15,226 nucleotides of DNA from an uncultured Desulfobacterales bacterium (GCA_945787595.1 CALZJV010000335.1:1-15226); one strand, 5' to 3'. Counted from the first letter of the stretch, positions 1-7,841 are shown. Program-made: numbers and translations. Notes: generated by a model from the sequence alone, not told the origin.

Positions 1-1459
1 CAATCACCGTCGCCGGGCCGTTGGCGGCATCTCCGCCGGCAAAGACGCCCTTCATCTCCGTTTGATGGGTATCTTTGTTAATCGCAATCAGACCGCTTTC
101 AACCGGCAGCGACCCTTCCTCTTCCAGAAAACAAAAATCTTTGCAAAAGGCCGTCTCGCTGGCCTGACCGATGGCCAAAATGACCTGATCGGCCTCGACG
201 GTTTTTCTGGTTTCGTCAAAAAAGGGACAGAATTTACCCTGGGCATCAAAAACCGATGTACACCGCACAAGTTCCAGTCCTGAAACCTTCCCATCATTTG
301 CCATGATCTTATCCGGCCCCCAGGAAACCAGCAACTCCACCCCTTCTTCCCGGGCCTGTTCAATCTCCCAGGGATTGGCCGGCATTTCTGCCAGACTTTC
401 AAGGCACGCCAGGGATACCTTTTTGGCACCAAGCCGCATTGCCGAGAGGGCCACATCCACCGCCACATTGCCGCCCCCGATAACGACAACGTTGTCCTTA
501 AGGGAGATATCACCGCCTTCGGCAACTGAAGCCAAAAATTCCACTCCCCAGTAAACATCCTCAAGATCGGACCCCGGCAGCTCTATCCTGCGGCTTAACT
601 GGGCGCCCACCGCAATAAACACCGCTTCGAAGCCATCATTTTTTAGTTGCTCGATTTCATAATCGACACCCAGCTTCTGGTTGGTTTTAACTTCGACTCC
701 AGTGCTCAAGACCAGATCGATCTCTTTGTCGAGCACATCTTGCGGTAATCTGTAAAAGGGAATACCATAGCGCATCATCCCGCCGGTTTTCGACCGGGCT
801 TCAAAGATCGTTACCTGGTGTCCTTTTTTTCTCAGATAAAAGGCGGCCGTCAATCCAGCCGGACCGGCGCCGATCACCGCCACCTTGTGCCCGCTATCTT
901 CAGCCGTAGCCGACATCCAGGCAGACAGATCCCCGGCGTTATCGGCCGCATATCGCTTGGCCGCACAGATGGAAATGGACGCGTTGACCTCACCTCTTTT
1001 GCAGGCGGTTTCACAGGGATGGGGGCACACCCTGCCCAGTATCCCCGGGAAAGGCGCCTTTTCGATGACTAGCTTGCAGGCTTCATCCATTTTGTTGTGG
1101 GAAATGAAACGCAAATATCCGGGGACATCAATTCCTGCCGGGCATGCCTGGACACACAGGGATTGTTCAGGTACCAGATCCCGCGGACCGACGGCGCGAA
1201 GGGTTCTGGTGATATCTAAAATTTTGATCCCGTTGGGGCAGGCATCCTCGCAGCGGCCGCATGCGGCGCAAAACCAAGGCATTGGGGATGCCGCGATCTC
1301 CTCGATTAAATCCAGCTCAACGTGGCGGATCAATCGCCGAATGTTAAACTGGTTGATACCGGTGATTGGACATGCGGAACTGCAGCGCCCGCACTGCTCG
1401 CAGTACCTGAACATTTCGATGTCATTGAAGCGTTCGGCAAATTTCAGATTGCCACTCAT
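1..1459 (-). CDS. HdrC domain fused to GltD-type FAD/NAD(P)H oxidoreductase (C-terminus cut by window edge)
   Basis: About 486 codons are visible and the frame stays open to the left edge. Residues 20-31 (C20, C23, C26, C30-Pro) and 64-75 (C64, C67, C70, C74-Pro) form two CxxCxxCxxxCP [4Fe-4S] motifs spaced as in the HdrC subunit of heterodisulfide reductase. A glutamate-synthase-small-subunit (GltD) region follows: C102/C106 with the [10 protein letters not shown] motif, then C145/C149/C153 with [10 protein letters not shown] dinucleotide fold GAGPAG lies at 197-202, an MRYGIP motif after it, and a second nucleotide site GGGNVA near 327. The cut end reads GGDAANGPA, the FAD-binding end of this family. 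By family, GltD modules oxidise or reduce NAD(P)H through FAD and pass electrons over Fe-S clusters. Coupling to the two HdrA-like genes upstream in transcription is inferred. The ATG at 1459 is preceded by AAGAGG about nine bases upstream. No signal peptide or membrane segment is seen. Confidence 0.88.
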   Translation of the reverse strand, partial: MSGNLKFAERFNDIEMFRYCEQCGRCSSACPITGINQFNIRRLIRHVELDLIEEIAASPMPWFCAACGRCEDACPNGIKILDITRTLRAVGPRDLVPEQSLCVQACPAGIDVPGYLRFISHNKMDEACKLVIEKAPFPGILGRVCPHPCETACKRGEVNASISICAAKRYAADNAGDLSAWMSATAEDSGHKVAVIGAGPAGLTAAFYLRKKGHQVTIFEARSKTGGMMRYGIPFYRLPQDVLDKEIDLVLSTGVEVKTNQKLGVDYEIEQLKNDGFEAVFIAVGAQLSRRIELPGSDLEDVYWGVEFLASVAEGGDISLKDNVVVIGGGNVAVDVALSAMRLGAKKVSLACLESLAEMPANPWEIEQAREEGVELLVSWGPDKIMANDGKVSGLELVRCTSVFDAQGKFCPFFDETRKTVEADQVILAIGQASETAFCKDFCFLEEEGSLPVESGLIAINKDTHQTEMKGVFAGGDAANGPATVI

Positions 1460-1516
1460 GCTTGAAAAACCTCTTCATTAAATTAGGTCTTGTTAATTAT
1501 CGAAAAAAATAATTCC

Positions 1517-1595
1517 ACCACGAAAAGCATGAAAGACAGTAAAAAATACAAATTTTATTCTACAAATATTTCGTGTGTTTCGTGTATTTCGTGGT
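1517..1595. repeat. CACGAAA-type imperfect inverted repeat
   Basis: The arm at 1517-1536 (starting ACCACGAAAAG) pairs with 1576-1595 (ending ATTTCGTGGT) at about 16 of 20 positions, around a 39-base AT-rich loop. The right arm itself contains TTTCGTG repeated about every ten bases. It lies between the HdrA-MvhD gene and the HdrC-GltD gene, so a minus-strand transcript could fold here. It looks like a short dispersed genomic repeat. Nothing else is recognisable in the 227-base spacer. Confidence 0.6.
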
Positions 1596-1686
1596 TAAAA
1601 AAATGAATCTCCCGGCCGCAAATGGACAGGGTAATTTAAAATTCATAAATAAGCGGATATCTTTGTTGGTTAAGTATTTTTTATAA

Positions 1687-3702
1687 TTATTCCAAGTCGA
1701 GTTCTTTAGCCATACTTCTCATGGTATTCGCAAACTTCGGCCCATCCGCCGCCGAACACCAGATATTCCAAAGCTTCTCCGAATCATGGCCCGCTTTGGT
1801 CAGCTTTCTTTTGGCCCGGTTCAATCGCTTTTCGGCCGCGTAATTACCAGTGATATAGTGACAGGTGGGGAATTCACAGCCGGCCACCAATACGCCGGCA
1901 GCCCCTAATTCAAAAGGACGCTGCATCATTTTCATGGAAACACGTGCTGAACACATCACCCGGATCAGCCGTGCATTGGATGGATACTGCAGTCGGCTCA
2001 CGCCGGCCATGTCCACCCCGCCCAGAGCGCACCAGTGACAAACAAAGGCAATGATTTTTTTGTCGGCATCCTGTTCCAGCGCTGCTTCCACCTGGGCAAA
2101 GACCTGGTCATCGGAATAATGAACGATACCGATGCACTCTTTGGGGCAATCGGCGGCACACAGTCCACAGCCCTTGCATAGGGCCTTGACGACTTCCGGA
2201 TTTTTTTCTTCATCCACCGTGATAGCGCTGTAAGGACAACGCTTGGAACACAGGCCGCACTGGTTGCAGTCCGTCAGAACGATATCAGCCACGATGCCTT
2301 CGGCTTCAATGTAGCCCTTTTTCATAGGGATAGACGCCCGCATCGCTGCTCCGATACCTTCTTCGCTGCTTTCCTTGAAGGCCATGGGGGCTTTGGCACA
2401 GCCGGCCAGGGAGACACCGTCGGTGGCGAACTCCAGCGGCCCCAGCTTGACATGGGATTCCTGGAAAAATCCGTCGGAATTGGTCGACACCTTCAAATGC
2501 CCTTTAATCTGCTCAACCGTGTCATTACCTTTAAATGCGGTGGTCAACACCAGCAGATCGGTTGAAATCTTAAATTCCCTGCCCACCAGAAAATCATAAA
2601 CGGTGACTACCAGATCGCCGTTTTCATTAACCACTTCCGGATAGCGATCGTCCGGAAACCTCCAAAATTTAACACCCAGATGTTTGGCCGATTTCTGGGC
2701 GGACCCCTCTTCCTTAATTAAACTCATATCCCGGTATAAGATATGCACATCGACGTCTTTACGAAGATGTTTCAGGGCCACGGCATTTTTAACCGATGTA
2801 TGGCAGCCGACGTTGCAGCATCCGCGGGTTTCATTTTTTGAATTCACGCAACTGATCATCACCACATTTTTTAGATTGCCGACTTTCTTGTTTTTAAGCA
2901 TCCGGTCCAGTTCGAGCTGGGTCACGACTCTGGGATCGTTGCCGAATTCAAATTGCCCATCCGGTTCAAGTTCCTTCATTCCCGTAGCAACGATGATGGT
3001 GGAAATATCGAGGTTTTTCTTAGAACCGTCCCCATTGGCCATCAATGACACTTTATAATTCCCGATATACCCTTCAACGGCATCGATGCTGGTATCCGCA
3101 TACACCTTAATGTTGGGATGGGACTGCACCTGATCCACTTTGGCCTGCACGACTTTAACTGCCGGGGTTTTATGATTGTCATGGGAAATGAAGCAAATCT
3201 CATTTAAGATACCGCCGAGGCGGGGTTCTTTTTCCACAAGGATGGCATTAAATCCCTGGTGTGCAACATTCAGGGCCGCGTTCATACCGGCCATACCGCC
3301 GCCGATAATCAGGCAATCGGTTTTTACCGGCAGTCTGATTTCCTCTCCTTCTTCCAGCAGGGCCGCTTTGGCCACCCCCATCTTAACCAAATCTTTGGCT
3401 TTTTCCGTGGCTATTTCAGGCTCTTTCATATGAACCCAGGACACCTGTGCGGTGCGTTTAAAAAGCGGTTCATGGGTCCTCGGGGTGCATGCCGAGATTA
3501 CCACCCGGTTGAGTTTATGTTCCTGCATGGAATCTCTCATGCGGGCCAGGTAGTCCACCGAACAGGACCATCTACCCTCATCGGCAAAGACAACATTTTC
3601 CAGCCCTTTGGCGTACTCTACCAGTTGGGGGACATCTACCACCCCGGCAATATTCGTTCCGCAATCACAGACAAAGACACCGATTCGGATTTCTTCGCTC
3701 AT
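1687..3702 (-). CDS. HdrA-like flavoprotein with C-terminal MvhD/FlpD domain (QmoB-like)
   Basis: This 671-residue protein joins four modules. Residues 6-115 are an HdrA N-terminal domain (RIGVFVCDCGTNI; C12, C14, C47, C72; ACTPRTHEP). Residues 128-470 are an FAD-binding thioredoxin-reductase-like fold with GGGMAG at 134-139 and an ATG-containing motif at 239-241. Residues 479-520 are a two-cluster ferredoxin (C479/482/485/489 and C509/512/515/519). Residues 550-671 are an MvhD domain with the expected cysteines C555, C558, C584, C609 and C614. MvhD domains link HdrA to an electron donor; HdrA flavins can bifurcate or confurcate electrons. Two oddities stand out. The ferredoxin insertion found inside the FAD domain of full-length HdrA is absent. 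Also, the N-terminal domain jumps from HEPLFKRTAQV straight to SWVHM, lacking about 17 residues that usually end in a conserved Cys. The ATG at 3702 has AGGTGAG upstream. The pairing with the 449-residue protein resembles QmoA/QmoB. Confidence 0.93.
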   Translation of the reverse strand: MSEEIRIGVFVCDCGTNIAGVVDVPQLVEYAKGLENVVFADEGRWSCSVDYLARMRDSMQEHKLNRVVISACTPRTHEPLFKRTAQVSWVHMKEPEIATEKAKDLVKMGVAKAALLEEGEEIRLPVKTDCLIIGGGMAGMNAALNVAHQGFNAILVEKEPRLGGILNEICFISHDNHKTPAVKVVQAKVDQVQSHPNIKVYADTSIDAVEGYIGNYKVSLMANGDGSKKNLDISTIIVATGMKELEPDGQFEFGNDPRVVTQLELDRMLKNKKVGNLKNVVMISCVNSKNETRGCCNVGCHTSVKNAVALKHLRKDVDVHILYRDMSLIKEEGSAQKSAKHLGVKFWRFPDDRYPEVVNENGDLVVTVYDFLVGREFKISTDLLVLTTAFKGNDTVEQIKGHLKVSTNSDGFFQESHVKLGPLEFATDGVSLAGCAKAPMAFKESSEEGIGAAMRASIPMKKGYIEAEGIVADIVLTDCNQCGLCSKRCPYSAITVDEEKNPEVVKALCKGCGLCAADCPKECIGIVHYSDDQVFAQVEAALEQDADKKIIAFVCHWCALGGVDMAGVSRLQYPSNARLIRVMCSARVSMKMMQRPFELGAAGVLVAGCEFPTCHYITGNYAAEKRLNRAKRKLTKAGHDSEKLWNIWCSAADGPKFANTMRSMAKELDLE

Positions 3703-3740
3703 CAGATTTATCTCACCTGCAGAAATTGACTACAGATATC

Positions 3741-3899
3741 GTTGATTGGTTGATTGGTTGATTGGTTAAGTGGTTGTAAAGATGGATTTATCCCAATTTT
3801 TGCGAAAAGATTGGACACTTCATGTTTCAACAATCGAAACATTATGAAATTATGAATATAATTTACCTAATCAACCATTCAACCAGTAAACTATTCAAC
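3741..3899. repeat. (GTTGATTG)n tandem block facing an AATCAACC-type block
   Basis: GTTGATTG is repeated three times exactly at 3741-3764, followed by a decayed unit GTTAAGTG. About 100 bases on, 3866-3899 holds the opposite strand of the same motif (CTAATCAACCATTCAACC and decayed units). The two blocks can pair into a long AT-rich hairpin. The same motif family recurs at 8211-8347. It lies in the 303-base spacer between the two HdrA-like genes. Confidence 0.65.
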
Positions 3900-3914
3900 T
3901 AGGTCTACACCATT

Positions 3915-3986
3915 GAATATTTGAGGAATTCTTCTAATTAAACTTATAATAAAAATGTCGGAGCGCAGCGACTTCCACAAATATTC
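3915..3986. repeat. Short hairpin element with GAATATTT ends, copy 1
   Basis: This 72-base element is bounded by GAATATTTGAGGAA (3915-3928) and TTCCACAAATATTC (3973-3986), which are inverted repeats matching at 13 of 14 bases. The core GGAGCGCAGCGAC sits at 3960-3972 and the flank CAATCTTCAATTTTCA follows from 3986. The same core and flank recur at 7842-7904 and, decayed, at 7325-7377. In the transcript it begins 20 bases after the stop of the 449-residue gene. It is too small to encode anything, and could be a non-autonomous repeat that acts as an mRNA 3' hairpin. Confidence 0.7.
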
Positions 3987-4005
3987 AATCTTCAATTTTC
4001 ATTAT

Positions 4006-5355
4006 TCAATACGTAACCGCCTTCATCGCCGCCGCCGTCGCCTGTACCACCGACTCGGCAATATCGATCGGCCCGGTGGCCCCACCGCATAGATAAACGC
4101 CTTCAATTCGGGTCTCCAGCGGCGACAATAGCGGATCTTTTTCTTTAAAATAGCCCAACTCGTCCAGCTCGAGCTTCAGCGCCTTGGCCAGTCTTTTGTT
4201 GCGATCATTGGGGATGATTCCGGTGGCAAGCACCAGCAGCTCTACTTCATGTTCGTGTAGATCACCGGTTGCCAGATCTTCGTATCGCAGGGTCAAATTA
4301 TTCGTTTCAGGGTCTTCTTGGACTTCATAAGGTCTGCCCCTGACATAGCGAACACCGTTTTCATTGGCCTTACGGTAGAAGTCCCAGAAACCTTTGCCGT
4401 ATGCCTTTAGGTCATTGTAGAAAATGGTTGTCTCCACGGAGGCGTCATGTTCCTTGGTGATAATGGTTTGTTTGGTGGATATCATGCAGCAAATCTTGGA
4501 ACAATACGGTGTGCCCTTACCCTCGGCCAAACCACGTCCGGCGCATTGTATCCAGGCGATTTTCTTGACATGCTTGTGGTCCGAGGGCCTGATAATTTCT
4601 CCGGTCGTGGGTCCACCGGCATTCATGAGTCTTTCAAATTGGGTGTTGGTGATGACATTCTCATAGATATCATACCCGAGCAAATCACCGGCCGGGGGTG
4701 CATCTTTGATGCCGGTGGCAACCACGATGCTTTTAACATCAAGGTTTATGTTTTTGTTCGATTGCCACAACGTGATGGCCTTTTTGCCTTCCTTCTCGCA
4801 GGCTTTGACACACAGGGCAATGGGGCATTCACGGCACTGGCTGCAATCCACAGCGCATTCGCCGATGCAGGCGCCTTCCTTGCGCATGTCGCCGAAGCGA
4901 CAACTCGGATCGACTTTGACGACATTGGGAACGGCCTGGGGAAAGGCCATGGAAACCAGCTTGCGCGTCCCACCGATTTTAGCATCCATTTCATCGGGAA
5001 CACTCACCGGGCAGGCTTCGACGCAAGCCCCGCATCCGGTGCATTTCTCTTCATCGACATACATGGCCTTCTTGGCCAGCTTGACTTTAAAAATACCATT
5101 GGCTTTCTTAACCTTGCGCACTTCGGTGTTGGTCATGATTTCGATATTTTCATGATTGTCGACCTCATACATTTGAGGCGCTTCGATGCAGATCGAGCAG
5201 TCATTGGTGGGAAAAGTCTTGTCCAACCGGGCCATCATACCGCCAATACTGGCGGTGTCGTCGATCAGATAGACTTTAGTTCCGTATTTGGCGGCATTCA
5301 TGGCGCAATTGATTCCGGCAATCCCGCCACCAATAACCAATATTGAATCACTCAT
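4006..5355 (-). CDS. HdrA/QmoA-like FAD and iron-sulfur protein
   Basis: A 449-residue HdrA-family protein that starts directly at the flavin fold (GGGIAG at 9-14), so it lacks the N-terminal HdrA domain and the C-terminal ferredoxin of full-length HdrA. It keeps the signature TFPTNDCSICIEAP (C53, C56) and the ferredoxin insertion missing from the neighbouring 671-residue protein: C105/108/111/115, then a Cys-rich run (C163, C167, C171, C174, C177, C182, C186). The segment IQCAGRG...YCSKICC around 270-290 matches the conserved HdrA motif, and the C-terminus (YLCGGATGP...SVVQA) is the usual FAD-contacting end. By family it carries FAD and several [4Fe-4S] clusters and is cytoplasmic. Domain content is complementary to the next gene, as for QmoA and QmoB. 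The ATG at 5355 is preceded by AGGGTG. It lies 26 bases after the ferredoxin gene, so the two are probably co-transcribed. Confidence 0.92.
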   Translation of the reverse strand: MSDSILVIGGGIAGINCAMNAAKYGTKVYLIDDTASIGGMMARLDKTFPTNDCSICIEAPQMYEVDNHENIEIMTNTEVRKVKKANGIFKVKLAKKAMYVDEEKCTGCGACVEACPVSVPDEMDAKIGGTRKLVSMAFPQAVPNVVKVDPSCRFGDMRKEGACIGECAVDCSQCRECPIALCVKACEKEGKKAITLWQSNKNINLDVKSIVVATGIKDAPPAGDLLGYDIYENVITNTQFERLMNAGGPTTGEIIRPSDHKHVKKIAWIQCAGRGLAEGKGTPYCSKICCMISTKQTIITKEHDASVETTIFYNDLKAYGKGFWDFYRKANENGVRYVRGRPYEVQEDPETNNLTLRYEDLATGDLHEHEVELLVLATGIIPNDRNKRLAKALKLELDELGYFKEKDPLLSPLETRIEGVYLCGGATGPIDIAESVVQATAAAMKAVTY

Positions 5356-5381
5356 GATTTCACCCTAAATAAGAATTCCTA

Positions 5382-5591
5382 TTATATTTCCGTGATAATA
5401 ATTGCCTTCGACTTGCACACGGCCGTGCAGGTCAGACATCCCAGGCAATTTTGCGGCCGCACGGGAATCGCCTTATGCGGCATCTCAAATACGTCCGTCG
5501 GACACATTTTGACGCATTCTTCGCAAGAGTCGCACCGATCCGGGTCGACATAGATCAAATACACCTCGTAGTCTCTTAAAACTTTCGGCAT
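5382..5591 (-). CDS. 2[4Fe-4S] ferredoxin-like protein, 69 residues
   Basis: Two cluster motifs are present: C20, C23, C26, C30-Pro and C49, C52, C55, C59. The second lacks the usual Pro after the last Cys (Lys60). The N-terminus MPKVLRDYEVYLIYVDPDRC is an extended strand typical of small ferredoxin-like subunits rather than of clostridial ferredoxin. It is the first gene of the tight pair with the 449-residue HdrA-like protein (26-base gap), which suggests an electron-carrying subunit or partner of that complex. The start ATG at 5591 has AGGGTAG upstream. Confidence 0.9.
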   Translation of the reverse strand: MPKVLRDYEVYLIYVDPDRCDSCEECVKMCPTDVFEMPHKAIPVRPQNCLGCLTCTAVCKSKAIIITEI

Positions 5592-5642
5592 GACGGCTAC
5601 CCTAAGTTGTTAAAAATACAGTTGCGAATGATGCTCGATTTT

Positions 5643-5721
5643 CGATGCTGGATTCTCGATATATGGTGCATCACGCCCTCAAAGACTACAGCAAACATCG
5701 AGTATCAAGGATCCAGGATCA
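5643..5721. repeat. GCTGGATTCTCGATA-type inverted repeat
   Basis: The left arm 5643-5661 (CGATGCTGGATTCTCGATA) pairs with the right arm 5703-5721 (TATCAAGGATCCAGGATCA) at about 15 of 19 positions, plus G-T wobbles, around a 41-base loop. Further partial copies of CTCGAT and ATCGAG flank it. It fills most of the 181-base spacer between the aminotransferase and ferredoxin genes. No coding potential or clear terminator T-run is seen. Confidence 0.55.
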
Positions 5722-5772
5722 GGTATCATTATCCACTGCAGCCGATCCTAAATACTTAATTGGTGCTATCAA

Positions 5773-6954
5773 TTATTTGTAACGATCCATCGCCCTGCCA
5801 AACCCGGGCATCGAGTTTTTAATACTGTTATCATCCACGCAAAATGCAATGCGGAAATAGCCGGGTCCGTTAAAGCCAGTGCCGGGAACCACCAAGATGC
5901 GCTCTTCTTTAAGGGTATTCACAAATTCGACATCATCCGGTATCGGAGAACGGGGGAAGAGGTAAAAAGTTCCAGGCGGTTTGATAAACTCATAACCAAA
6001 GCTTGCCAGTCCATCACAGAGCAACTCCCGTTTGCGGGCATATTCCGAGATATCGACACTCATCCCCTGCATGCAAGCGACGATACGCTGCATCAAGGCC
6101 GGAGCATTGACATAGCCGAGAATTCGATTGGCCACAGTCATGGCAGCCAGGAGATCGTCTCTGTAAGTCGCGGCAGGATTTACGGCAAGGAAGCCGATAC
6201 GCTCACCCGGAATGGAAATATCTTTGGAATAAGAAGTTCCGATGATGCTGTTATTATATGCCGTAAAAATGCTTGGAACAACAAAGCCATCATAGACAAT
6301 TTTACGGTAGGGCTCATCCGATAAAAGATAGATTGTCCGATTGAATTCCTTGCCCTTTTGCGCTAAAATTTTTCCAAGTGTCTTCAGGCTCTCTTCGGAA
6401 TAGATCTGTCCGGTCGGATTGTTTGGAGAGTTAATCAAAAAAACTTTGGTTTTCTCCGTAATCGCCGCCGAGATGGCTTCCGGATCCAGCTCGAAATCGG
6501 GCTTGGTCGCGACAGTTTTCAAAGCACCGCCATGATTGTCGGCATAAAATTTATATTCGACAAAACAGGGCGTCGGCGTCAGAACTTCATCACCGGGATC
6601 AAGAACGGCTTTCAGTGCGACATTCAAGGCACCGGATGCGCCGCAAGTCATAAGCACATCTTTTTCGGTGACCGGTGCCTGCTGCTCTTTAGCAAGGTAT
6701 TCGGCCACTGAGCCACATACCATCGGATATCCGGTATTGGGCATATAACAATGATCATTCAGACCGCAGGTGCTTACCGTTTCTCTAAGAAGCTCGTTAA
6801 ATCTTTCCGGCGGCGGCACATTCGGATTTCCCAGGCTGAAGTCATAAACGTTCTCAGCCCCAAATTGGCTTTTCAGTCTGGCGCCCTCCTCGAACATCTT
6901 ACGGATAAAAGAAGAGCCGGCGATAATATTTTCTATTTTCTTTGATATGGTCAT
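5773..6954 (-). CDS. PLP-dependent class I/II aminotransferase (aspartate aminotransferase fold)
   Basis: A 393-residue protein of normal length for fold-type I aminotransferases. Visible landmarks are the N-terminal SLGNPNVPPP, CGASGAL (about 104-110) for phosphate binding, NSPNNPTG (175-182) with the Asn contacting PLP, SDEPY (212-216) with the Asp that pairs with the pyridine nitrogen, Lys244 in SYSKD as the Schiff-base lysine, the following GERIG Arg, and a C-terminal GYFRIAF Arg for the substrate carboxylate. All catalytic residues appear present. It would exchange an amino group between an amino acid and a 2-oxo acid in the cytoplasm; the substrate cannot be told from sequence. It lies inside a same-strand series of redox genes, with spacers of 181 and 424 bases. 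An in-frame TAA lies three codons upstream of the ATG, and the purine-rich GAGGAG directly abuts the ATG, an unusual spacing. Confidence 0.92.
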   Translation of the reverse strand: MTISKKIENIIAGSSFIRKMFEEGARLKSQFGAENVYDFSLGNPNVPPPERFNELLRETVSTCGLNDHCYMPNTGYPMVCGSVAEYLAKEQQAPVTEKDVLMTCGASGALNVALKAVLDPGDEVLTPTPCFVEYKFYADNHGGALKTVATKPDFELDPEAISAAITEKTKVFLINSPNNPTGQIYSEESLKTLGKILAQKGKEFNRTIYLLSDEPYRKIVYDGFVVPSIFTAYNNSIIGTSYSKDISIPGERIGFLAVNPAATYRDDLLAAMTVANRILGYVNAPALMQRIVACMQGMSVDISEYARKRELLCDGLASFGYEFIKPPGTFYLFPRSPIPDDVEFVNTLKEERILVVPGTGFNGPGYFRIAFCVDDNSIKNSMPGFGRAMDRYK

Positions 6955-6960
6955 CTCCTC
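6955..6960 (-). promoter_or_regulatory. Shine-Dalgarno-like GAGGAG with zero spacing to ATG
   Basis: On the minus strand GAGGAG runs directly into the aminotransferase ATG at 6954, with no spacer. An in-frame TAA just upstream excludes an earlier start, and the next in-frame ATG is codon 20. Codon 3 is ATA, which would have good spacing but is a very rare start. Either initiation here is weak, or the neighbouring 7-bp repeat array has altered the leader. Confidence 0.4.
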
Positions 6961-6961
6961 G

Positions 6962-7039
6962 GGTTACGAGTTCGTGTGTTGCGTGTTGCGAGTTACGAGT
7001 TGCGCGTTACGGGTTGCGCGTTACGGGTTACGGGTTGCG
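6962..7039. repeat. Tandem array of about eleven 7-bp NGTTRCG units
   Basis: The plus strand reads as consecutive heptamers ggttacg, (agttcgtg), tgttgcg, tgttgcg, agttacg, agttgcg, cgttacg, ggttgcg, cgttacg, ggttacg, ggttgcg. Only the second unit is irregular (8 bases). In the transcript the unit is CGYAACN, placed directly upstream of the aminotransferase ribosome-binding sequence. It is a microsatellite-like array, not a CRISPR, because there are no spacers. Confidence 0.8.
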
Positions 7040-7324
7040 TGCAAAAATGGCATAGAGCAGAACATCTTTCATGACAGACAACAGATTGTATGGACAGGGC
7101 CTAAGGCGAATAGTATATTGTCGAAGTTAGAGGATATATAGCTGATTCATTTTTTCTTGAATTCCACATATCGAATTTAGATTTCTTTCTTTCGACTTCC
7201 CCATCCTCGCCGCGCTATTGTCCCGCCTTATCGGACGACGGCGGGTCCGCCTTCCGACTTCCAATTTCTGTTATCTGACCTCTGTTTTCTGCTATCTGAT
7301 CAATTTTCAGATATATCAAATGGC
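7040..7324. other. Non-coding spacer with small GC-rich hairpin
   Basis: No convincing gene is seen. CCCGCC (7222-7227) pairs with GGCGGG (7240-7245) around a 12-base loop, an isolated GC-rich hairpin in otherwise AT-rich DNA. There is no T-run on either side, so it is not a clear intrinsic terminator. Degenerate direct repeats of the type TTCTGTTATCTGA occur at about 7266-7300. A promoter for the aminotransferase could lie here but none is convincing. Confidence 0.4.
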
Positions 7325-7377
7325 AGAGCGCAGCGATTTCCTTGAATCGTCAATCTTCAATTTTCAATCTTCAATTT
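7325..7377. repeat. GAATATTT hairpin element, decayed copy 3
   Basis: The core AGAGCGCAGCGAT (7325-7337) and the flank CAATCTTCAATTTTCAATC match the elements at 3915-3986 and 7842-7904, but the GAATATTT ends are lost. As with the other copies, it lies just 3' (on the transcript) of a stop codon, here that of the VOC gene, which ends at 7379. Confidence 0.55.
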
Positions 7378-7378
7378 G

Positions 7379-7801
7379 CTAACGCTCGTCAAACTCCCGC
7401 CATTTATAGTCGATGAGCTCCAGAAGAACGCCATTCATCTTATTGGGATGAACAAAAGCAAACTCGCAATCCCTGAACTGTCGGGCACCTCCGATAAAGG
7501 GGTAGTCCTTTTGCTTTAAATCATCCATGGCCTCACGCGTGTTGTCGACATTAAAACTAATCAGCATGACGCCTTCGCCTCTTTTTTCGATAAATTTGGC
7601 AACATCACCATCAGGCGTTGTGGATTCCATCAGCTCAAATCCAACTTCGCCAACCCAATATCTGGCAACCTTAATCTTTTCCGGCTCATCGATGTATGCG
7701 TCGTCCGGTTTGGATTTGCCCAAAACCGGTTCCCATACTTTACGTGCTTCATCCAAATCTTTGACCGCAATGCAAATGTGGTCGATTTTATTTACTTTCA
7801 T
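7379..7801 (-). CDS. VOC-superfamily protein resembling methylmalonyl-CoA epimerase, one metal His missing
   Basis: A 140-residue protein of the length and order of methylmalonyl-CoA epimerases: KIDHICIAVKDLDEA at the start (metal-binding His8), VGFELMES (Glu56), VAKFIEKRGEG, and FVHPNKMNGVLLELID at the end (Glu128). In the family the second beta-alpha-beta unit opens with G-(L/I)-H-H-(I/M)-A, where one His binds metal; here it reads GVMLISF (77-83), so both His are replaced (Met79, Leu80). The remaining ligands look intact. The protein may therefore be a related epimerase, isomerase or lyase on another acyl-CoA, or inactive. It lies in a same-strand series with the flavoenzyme and ferredoxins, which suits an acyl-CoA pathway. 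The ATG at 7801 follows GGGGGTGAGAG closely. Confidence 0.85.
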   Translation of the reverse strand: MKVNKIDHICIAVKDLDEARKVWEPVLGKSKPDDAYIDEPEKIKVARYWVGEVGFELMESTTPDGDVAKFIEKRGEGVMLISFNVDNTREAMDDLKQKDYPFIGGARQFRDCEFAFVHPNKMNGVLLELIDYKWREFDER

Positions 7802-7841
7802 CTCTCACCCCCTATTTTGAAATGATCGAATATTTTCGAAT

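Noticed and set aside
88..564. 158-codon minus-strand frame with its own ATG
   Set aside because: It overlaps the HdrC-GltD frame in another phase; the GltD frame holds all the family motifs and this one holds none.
1687..3702. Possible selenocysteine in the MvhD domain, as seen in some relatives
   Set aside because: All expected positions are encoded by Cys codons and no internal in-frame TGA occurs.
4447..5346. Long plus-strand open frame opposite the 449-residue HdrA-like gene
   Set aside because: It is the antisense shadow of a clearly conserved gene; its translation has no recognisable motif and no ribosome-binding site was seen.
6962..7039. Repeat array considered as a CRISPR
   Set aside because: The units are 7 bases and contiguous, with no spacers; no cas genes are nearby.
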